A stretch of 64,000 nucleotides of DNA from Streptococcus henryi DSM 19005 (GTDB taxonomy: Bacteria > Bacillota > Bacilli > Lactobacillales > Streptococcaceae), in the NCBI RefSeq assembly GCF_000376985.1, contig NZ_AQYA01000037.1, positions 1-64,000 on the forward strand. Reading direction: 5' to 3'. The notes beneath the pieces were generated by a model. That model saw only the letters and a program-made list of their open reading frames with translations, was not told where the DNA came from and did no database searches. Position numbers and translations under genes: made by a program. Shown here piece by piece: positions 62,459 to 64,000 of the stretch (position 1 is its first letter; each line of letters starts with the position of its first letter).

Positions 62459-63306
62459 TTATTGATGAAAACCTTGCTCGCCAAGTTGTTCAACCTCGTC
62501 AAAGTCAGAGCCACAAGGGATCCTATGGCCGTGTCCTCCTAATCGGTGGACTCTACCCATACGGAGGTGCCATCATCATGGCGGCCCTTGCTTGTGTCAA
62601 TAGCGGAGCTGGCTTGGTGACAGTAGCCACAGACAAAGAAAACATCCCAGCTCTCCATGCCCATCTGCCTGAGGCCATGACCTTTGATCTAGCAGAAGAA
62701 GACAGATTGCGTGAGCAGATGAAATCGGCTGACCTCATCCTCATCGGCCCTGGCCTGGGAGAAGACCAGCTGGCGCAGAAGGCTTTTGATTTGATCTTGG
62801 AACAGATTTCAGCCCACCAGAAGCTAATTATCGATGGCTCTGCTCTAAACCTCTTGGCTAAAAAAGAACAAGTCAACTTTCTGACCAATCAATTAGTTCT
62901 GACACCTCATCAGAAAGAGTGGGAGAGACTATCGGGCCTAGCCATTTCTGAGCAGACTGATGCCAATAACCAAGCTGCGCTCCGCCATTTTCCAAAAGGA
63001 ACTGTGCTAGTAGCTAAATCTCACCAGACTAAGGTCCTGCAGGGAGATTTGCTTGGAGAATTGCGAGTGGGTGGACCTTATCAAGCCACTGGGGGTATGG
63101 GAGATACCTTGGCCGGCATAATTGCAGGTTTTTTGGCCCAGTTTCAGTCTGGAAATTTTGAAACGGTAGCTGCAGCAACCTATCTTCATTCGGCAATTGC
63201 TGATGAACTTTCCAAGGAAGCCTATGTGGTATTACCCACTAAGATTAGTGCTGAGCTACCTAAGGTAATGGCCAAGCTAAGTAATACTCTTTTAAAATTA
63301 AAATGA
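62455..63306 (+). CDS. nnrD: ADP-dependent NAD(P)H-hydrate dehydratase
   Basis: This 283-residue ribokinase-fold enzyme repairs hydrated NAD(P)H using ADP. It corresponds to the C-terminal half of E. coli NnrE-NnrD (YjeF). Hallmarks are [36 protein letters not shown] and [14 protein letters not shown]. Its last eight codons and stop fall inside a dispersed repeat copy beginning at 63283, so the natural C-terminus may have been replaced when the element inserted. Coupled to folD. Confidence 0.92.
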   Translation: MIIDENLARQVVQPRQSQSHKGSYGRVLLIGGLYPYGGAIIMAALACVNSGAGLVTVATDKENIPALHAHLPEAMTFDLAEEDRLREQMKSADLILIGPGLGEDQLAQKAFDLILEQISAHQKLIIDGSALNLLAKKEQVNFLTNQLVLTPHQKEWERLSGLAISEQTDANNQAALRHFPKGTVLVAKSHQTKVLQGDLLGELRVGGPYQATGGMGDTLAGIIAGFLAQFQSGNFETVAAATYLHSAIADELSKEAYVVLPTKISAELPKVMAKLSNTLLKLK

Positions 63307-63383
63307 TGGACGTCGGTTTCGACTTGCCCTACCCTGCTCTGCCTTCGTCTCACATTCTCGTCTGATTTTGATTTTATTTGACT
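63283..63383. repeat. Dispersed streptococcal repeat, copy 4
   Basis: Begins AATACTCTTTTAAAATTAAA and ends CTGATTTTGATTTTATTTGA, with core CGACTTGCCCTACCCTGCTC. It closely matches the copy at 30869. It contains the nnrD stop codon. Confidence 0.72.
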
Positions 63384-63399
63384 ATAAGATGAATAATAT

Positions 63400-63450
63400 A
63401 AAAACGACTGCTAGAAGCCTGATAACACAGGACAACTAGCAGCCGTTTTT
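63400..63450. terminator. Bidirectional terminator between nnrD and the TetR gene
   Basis: AAAAACGACTGCTAG and CTAGCAGCCGTTTTT enclose an inner CCTG/CAGG hairpin, with T-runs on both strands. Confidence 0.85.
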
Positions 63451-63485
63451 ATATGCGGTCTGTTTTTTATATCTAATCTGTAAAC

Positions 63486-64000
63486 TTAGAATTTTTCAAC
63501 TTCATTTAGTTGGCTAAAGAATGACATCAAATTACTAGCAACTGCCCTTGAAGGGCGGGGATTTTCTTCCATCAGCCAATTACAAACAATATTGAAGTAA
63601 CCACCGATAATCAATTGACCAATATCTCTCTGAAGTTCATTTTTGTTTTCACGAGAAGTGATATGTAACGTGTTATAGATTTGATCAGTAGATTTATTAA
63701 AACTTAAGAGAAGAAGATGAAATTTTTGATTAAAAATAAGCAAACGTAAGTCTTCTCTGTGTTTTAGAAAAAAGTCTAGACTAGTGACAATTCTATCTTC
63801 CAAAGTTTCGTTTGTTGGAGTTTCCTTCTTCAAAGCAACATATCTAGCAATAAAGTAATCAAAGTAATCTTTTAAAATAGCATCTTTATTGTCAAAATAG
63901 CGATAAAAAGTGCGTCGTGAAAGTTCAGCTTCTTCAAGAAGATCACCAACAGTGATAGCATCAAAGTTTTTTTGAGTCAGCAACTTAAACATTGCAGCAA
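63486..64000 (-). CDS. TetR-family transcriptional regulator, 5' end outside the window
   Basis: At least 171 residues of a TetR-type repressor. The DNA-binding helix-turn-helix ITVGDLLEEAELSRRTFYRYFDNKDAIL is visible at the N-terminal side, followed by a helical ligand domain. The frame continues past the window edge (AAMFKLL), so the ATG at 63992 is probably internal. Targets and ligand are unknown, and the gene it controls is likely beyond 64000. Confidence 0.85.
   Translation of the reverse strand, partial: AAMFKLLTQKNFDAITVGDLLEEAELSRRTFYRYFDNKDAILKDYFDYFIARYVALKKETPTNETLEDRIVTSLDFFLKHREDLRLLIFNQKFHLLLLSFNKSTDQIYNTLHITSRENKNELQRDIGQLIIGGYFNIVCNWLMEENPRPSRAVASNLMSFFSQLNEVEKF

Overview
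The window is chromosomal DNA of a low-GC Gram-positive coccus. The best fit is a Streptococcus of the salivarius group, most likely S. thermophilus. I base this on a streptococcal division cluster (murD-murG-divIB-ftsA-ftsZ-ylmE-sepF-ylmG-ylmH-divIVA), MurM/MurN-type branching enzymes, ClpE, a preQ1-II riboswitch in front of queT, streptococcus-restricted small families (DUF1827, DUF3165) and small dispersed repeats resembling those of other streptococci. The species is inferred from memory of gene order and was not searched. Almost everything is ordinary core genome. There is no prophage, CRISPR array or rRNA/tRNA operon.

Layout. 1-271: 5' end of an IS3/IS150-like element with a long hairpin. 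386-5959: ftsW, an ECF sigma factor with its anti-sigma factor, tuf, tpiA. 6168-9438 (minus): HAD phosphatase, murM, murN. 9578-18846: a GNAT, an HD phosphohydrolase, a TauE/SafE-type exporter, a DUF1934 protein, a P-type cation ATPase behind a manganese riboswitch, a frameshifted aquaporin gene, an orphan membrane protein, a phosphoesterase and a HAD phosphatase. 18961-23160: queG, prfB (programmed frameshift), ftsEX. 23280-34153: hydrolases, an ATP-grasp/esterase pair behind CodY-like boxes, a GNAT, a DRTGG-CBS regulator, map, yihY, queT, typA and a DUF3165 protein. 34443-47172: division cluster, then T-box-controlled ileS. 47534-50789 (minus): DUF1827 protein, NUDIX, clpE. 51123-63306: argF, DUF1797 protein, an amino-acid ABC permease/ATPase pair, feoA-feoB-feoB-associated protein, a two-component system divergent from a lantibiotic-immunity-like ABC transporter, folD, nnrD. 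63486-64000: truncated TetR regulator.

Functional themes. Cell envelope and division: ftsW, murMN, ftsEX and the dcw cluster. Metal homeostasis: Mn riboswitch with ATPase; feo genes behind Fur/PerR-like boxes. Queuosine: queG and queT. Stress and peptide defence: clpE with CtsR and CIRCE operators, and the two-component/ABC module.

The most interesting structure is regulatory. Six genes (11536 minus, 11635 plus, 18054 minus, 18961 plus, 24639 minus, 27165 plus) have a -10 box exactly six bases before the ATG and no Shine-Dalgarno, which predicts leaderless mRNAs. The ftsEX leader has a duplicated 30-base element, each copy followed by a hairpin. A dispersed repeat of about 100 bp occurs four times plus fragments, and one copy supplies the end of nnrD. 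The ECF gene has a self-type promoter that leaves its start codon unresolved. I found no clearly new multi-gene system. The closest candidate is the CodY-box/ATP-grasp/esterase module at 24724-27002.
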